Positions 63,229-64,000 of a stretch of DNA of 64,000 nt are shown one piece after another (the first letter of the stretch is position 1; the number at the start of each line of letters is the position of its first letter). The stretch spans positions 2,356,001 to 2,420,000 of the forward strand of contig CP176050.1 in the NCBI GenBank assembly GCA_046199005.1, given 5' to 3'. Below the pieces are notes generated by a model. The model searched no databases, was not told where the DNA came from, and worked only from the letters and a program-made list of their open reading frames with translations. The DNA is from Ascidiimonas sp046199005 (GTDB lineage: Bacteria > Bacteroidota > Bacteroidia > Flavobacteriales > Flavobacteriaceae). The position numbers and the translations under genes were made by a program.

Positions 63229-63274
63229 AAAACCCTGCTTTGAGTGTCCGTTAGTACATAAAGAGCAGGGTTTT
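63229..63274 (+). terminator. putative terminator between the repeat-protein genes
   Basis: An 11-bp stem, AAAACCCTGCT with AGCAGGGTTTT (63229-63239 and 63264-63274), has a 24-base loop. It ends in a short T run and lies between the two repeat-protein genes. Confidence 0.65.
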
Positions 63275-63304
63275 CTTCGCAAAAAAAAAATTTAAAATAT
63301 TTTT

Positions 63305-63320
63305 TGGCACGCCGTTTGAT
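63305..63320 (+). promoter_or_regulatory. sigma-54 type promoter, copy 2
   Basis: TGGCAC-N5-TTGAT at 63305-63320, identical to copy 1 except at two positions, 51 bases upstream of the second repeat-protein gene. Confidence 0.65.
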
Positions 63321-63371
63321 ATACAGTTAATAGATCAGCCAAAAGCGATTGTTTAATTTAAAACTTAGATT

Positions 63372-64000
63372 ATGAAAAATTTATTTATCCTTTTACTTAC
63401 CATAGGTTTAGGCATTTTTCCAGCAAAAGCAGAAAATGCAGAGAATTTGGTAAACGCAAGATATTTTGGCTATCAAAACTCTATCATTTTTGTAGAAGGT
63501 GGAATTACTTTTTCAGTTTTTCCAGATGGACAATTTGACTTTTACGCAGACGGTGGTCCGTTCGTAAATGCCAATGTAAACCTTGGAAATGTAAACCTGA
63601 GTTTTAACTCCGGATATAATTATGATGCGTTTGTTCAGTACGACGATTACGGCGCAGTAATTCAGATCGAAAATGTACCTGTCTTTTACGATTTCTACGG
63701 TCGGGTAAATCAAATAGGATCTGTATTTATTGACTATGCAGGAGGTAGATTAAGCCGTGTAGGTGGTCTTAATATCTTCTATAACAATTACGGAAGTTTT
63801 GCAAGGTTTAATGGTTTCATAAATATTTATAACAGAGCATATGTTTTTAGACCCTATCACAGATGGTTCGTGAGACCGGCAGTAAACTTTTGCATCGTGA
63901 ACCCAAGACCATATAGAAGATACTATCAGCCGGTAAGATATTCATACTTCCGCCCTTATAGAAATAATTTCAGAAGACGTTTTGTGGATGTAGGAAGACC
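63372..64000 (+). CDS. secreted 16-residue repeat protein, copy 2, partial
   Basis: The gene starts at 63372 and runs off the right edge, with about 209 codons visible. It has a signal peptide (about 1-20, ending A-K-A) and a motif F-V-E-G-G-I-T-F-S-V-F-P-D-G-Q-F-D aligned with the one in copy 1. Repeats begin at residues 88, 104, 120 and 135 with the pattern V-x-Y-D-x-Y-G-x-V-x-Q-I-x-x-V. A Tyr/Arg-rich C-terminal part follows, running on past the window. It is clearly paralogous to the upstream gene and has its own sigma-54-type promoter. Confidence 0.82.
   Translation, partial: MKNLFILLLTIGLGIFPAKAENAENLVNARYFGYQNSIIFVEGGITFSVFPDGQFDFYADGGPFVNANVNLGNVNLSFNSGYNYDAFVQYDDYGAVIQIENVPVFYDFYGRVNQIGSVFIDYAGGRLSRVGGLNIFYNNYGSFARFNGFINIYNRAYVFRPYHRWFVRPAVNFCIVNPRPYRRYYQPVRYSYFRPYRNNFRRRFVDVGR

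Noticed and set aside
1..64000. Search for tRNA genes, rRNA, CRISPR repeats, insertion sequences or phage genes
   Set aside because: No cloverleaf-like spacer, direct-repeat array, transposase or integrase frame was found. Gene order and composition look uniform.

Overview
The window is a stretch of chromosome from a member of the Bacteroidota, almost certainly the family Flavobacteriaceae. The base composition is AT-rich. Many genes are preceded by the Bacteroidota -7 promoter box TAnnTTTG. Several gene blocks are typical of this family: the PorX regulator of the type IX secretion system, the fused lpxC-fabZ gene, a TonB-dependent receptor with a carboxypeptidase-regulatory-like N-terminus, a DUF5916 protein and BatA. 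There is no tRNA, rRNA, CRISPR array, insertion sequence or phage gene. This is housekeeping chromosome, and the interest lies in regulation and in enzymes with altered active sites.

Layout. 1-2.7 kb (minus): VWA-domain membrane protein cut by the window edge, a 42-residue membrane peptide, YbjQ and FabG. 2.8-10.2 kb (minus): an envelope block HD hydrolase-lpxD-lpxC/fabZ-lpxA-efp-lpxD-like-SnoaL-sucD, giving the first lipid A steps. 10.2-14.8 kb (plus): porX, tsaE, a small lipoprotein overlapping a membrane protein gene, an alanine-dehydrogenase-family protein and a DUF4258-like protein. 14.8-17.2 kb: proline dehydrogenase and aroB. 17.4-21.0 kb (plus): speA, speB and a deoxyhypusine-synthase-like gene, together a plausible arginine to agmatine to putrescine to homospermidine pathway. 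21.1-26.0 kb (minus): DinB, PEP carboxylase, an Lrp regulator and an M14 carboxypeptidase. The last is divergent from an XRE regulator across a spacer full of TTTACAAATGTA-type sites.

26.3-34.6 kb: XRE, a lipoprotein and TerC (plus); topoisomerase IV (parC, parE), YchF and ferredoxin (minus). 34.6-39.7 kb (plus): LuxC-type acyl-CoA reductase, serC, serA and three conserved proteins of unknown function. 39.8-43.1 kb: a putative metal-uptake operon (His/Cys peptide, TonB receptor, lipoprotein). 43.3-44.7 kb (minus): small membrane protein, folE and msrA behind a perfect inverted repeat. 44.9-54.6 kb (plus): DUF5916 protein, LolD-like ATPase, TIGR02757 protein, S10 peptidase, BatA, a dihydroorotase homologue lacking its metal ligands, DUF4870 and an esterase. 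54.6-59.4 kb: a coiled-coil protein, a PhnP-like hydrolase, a conserved unknown, Bcp, an endonuclease III with no cysteine, a 47-residue peptide and an ECF-like sigma factor with a structured mRNA leader. 59.7-64 kb (plus): uvrA, then two paralogous secreted proteins built of 16-residue YD-like repeats. Each has a near-consensus sigma-54 promoter. The second gene runs off the window.

The best candidates for something undescribed are the sigma-54-controlled pair of 16-residue-repeat secreted proteins at the right edge, the folded leader of the sigma factor gene with its downstream 47-residue peptide, and the XRE/M14 operator cluster.
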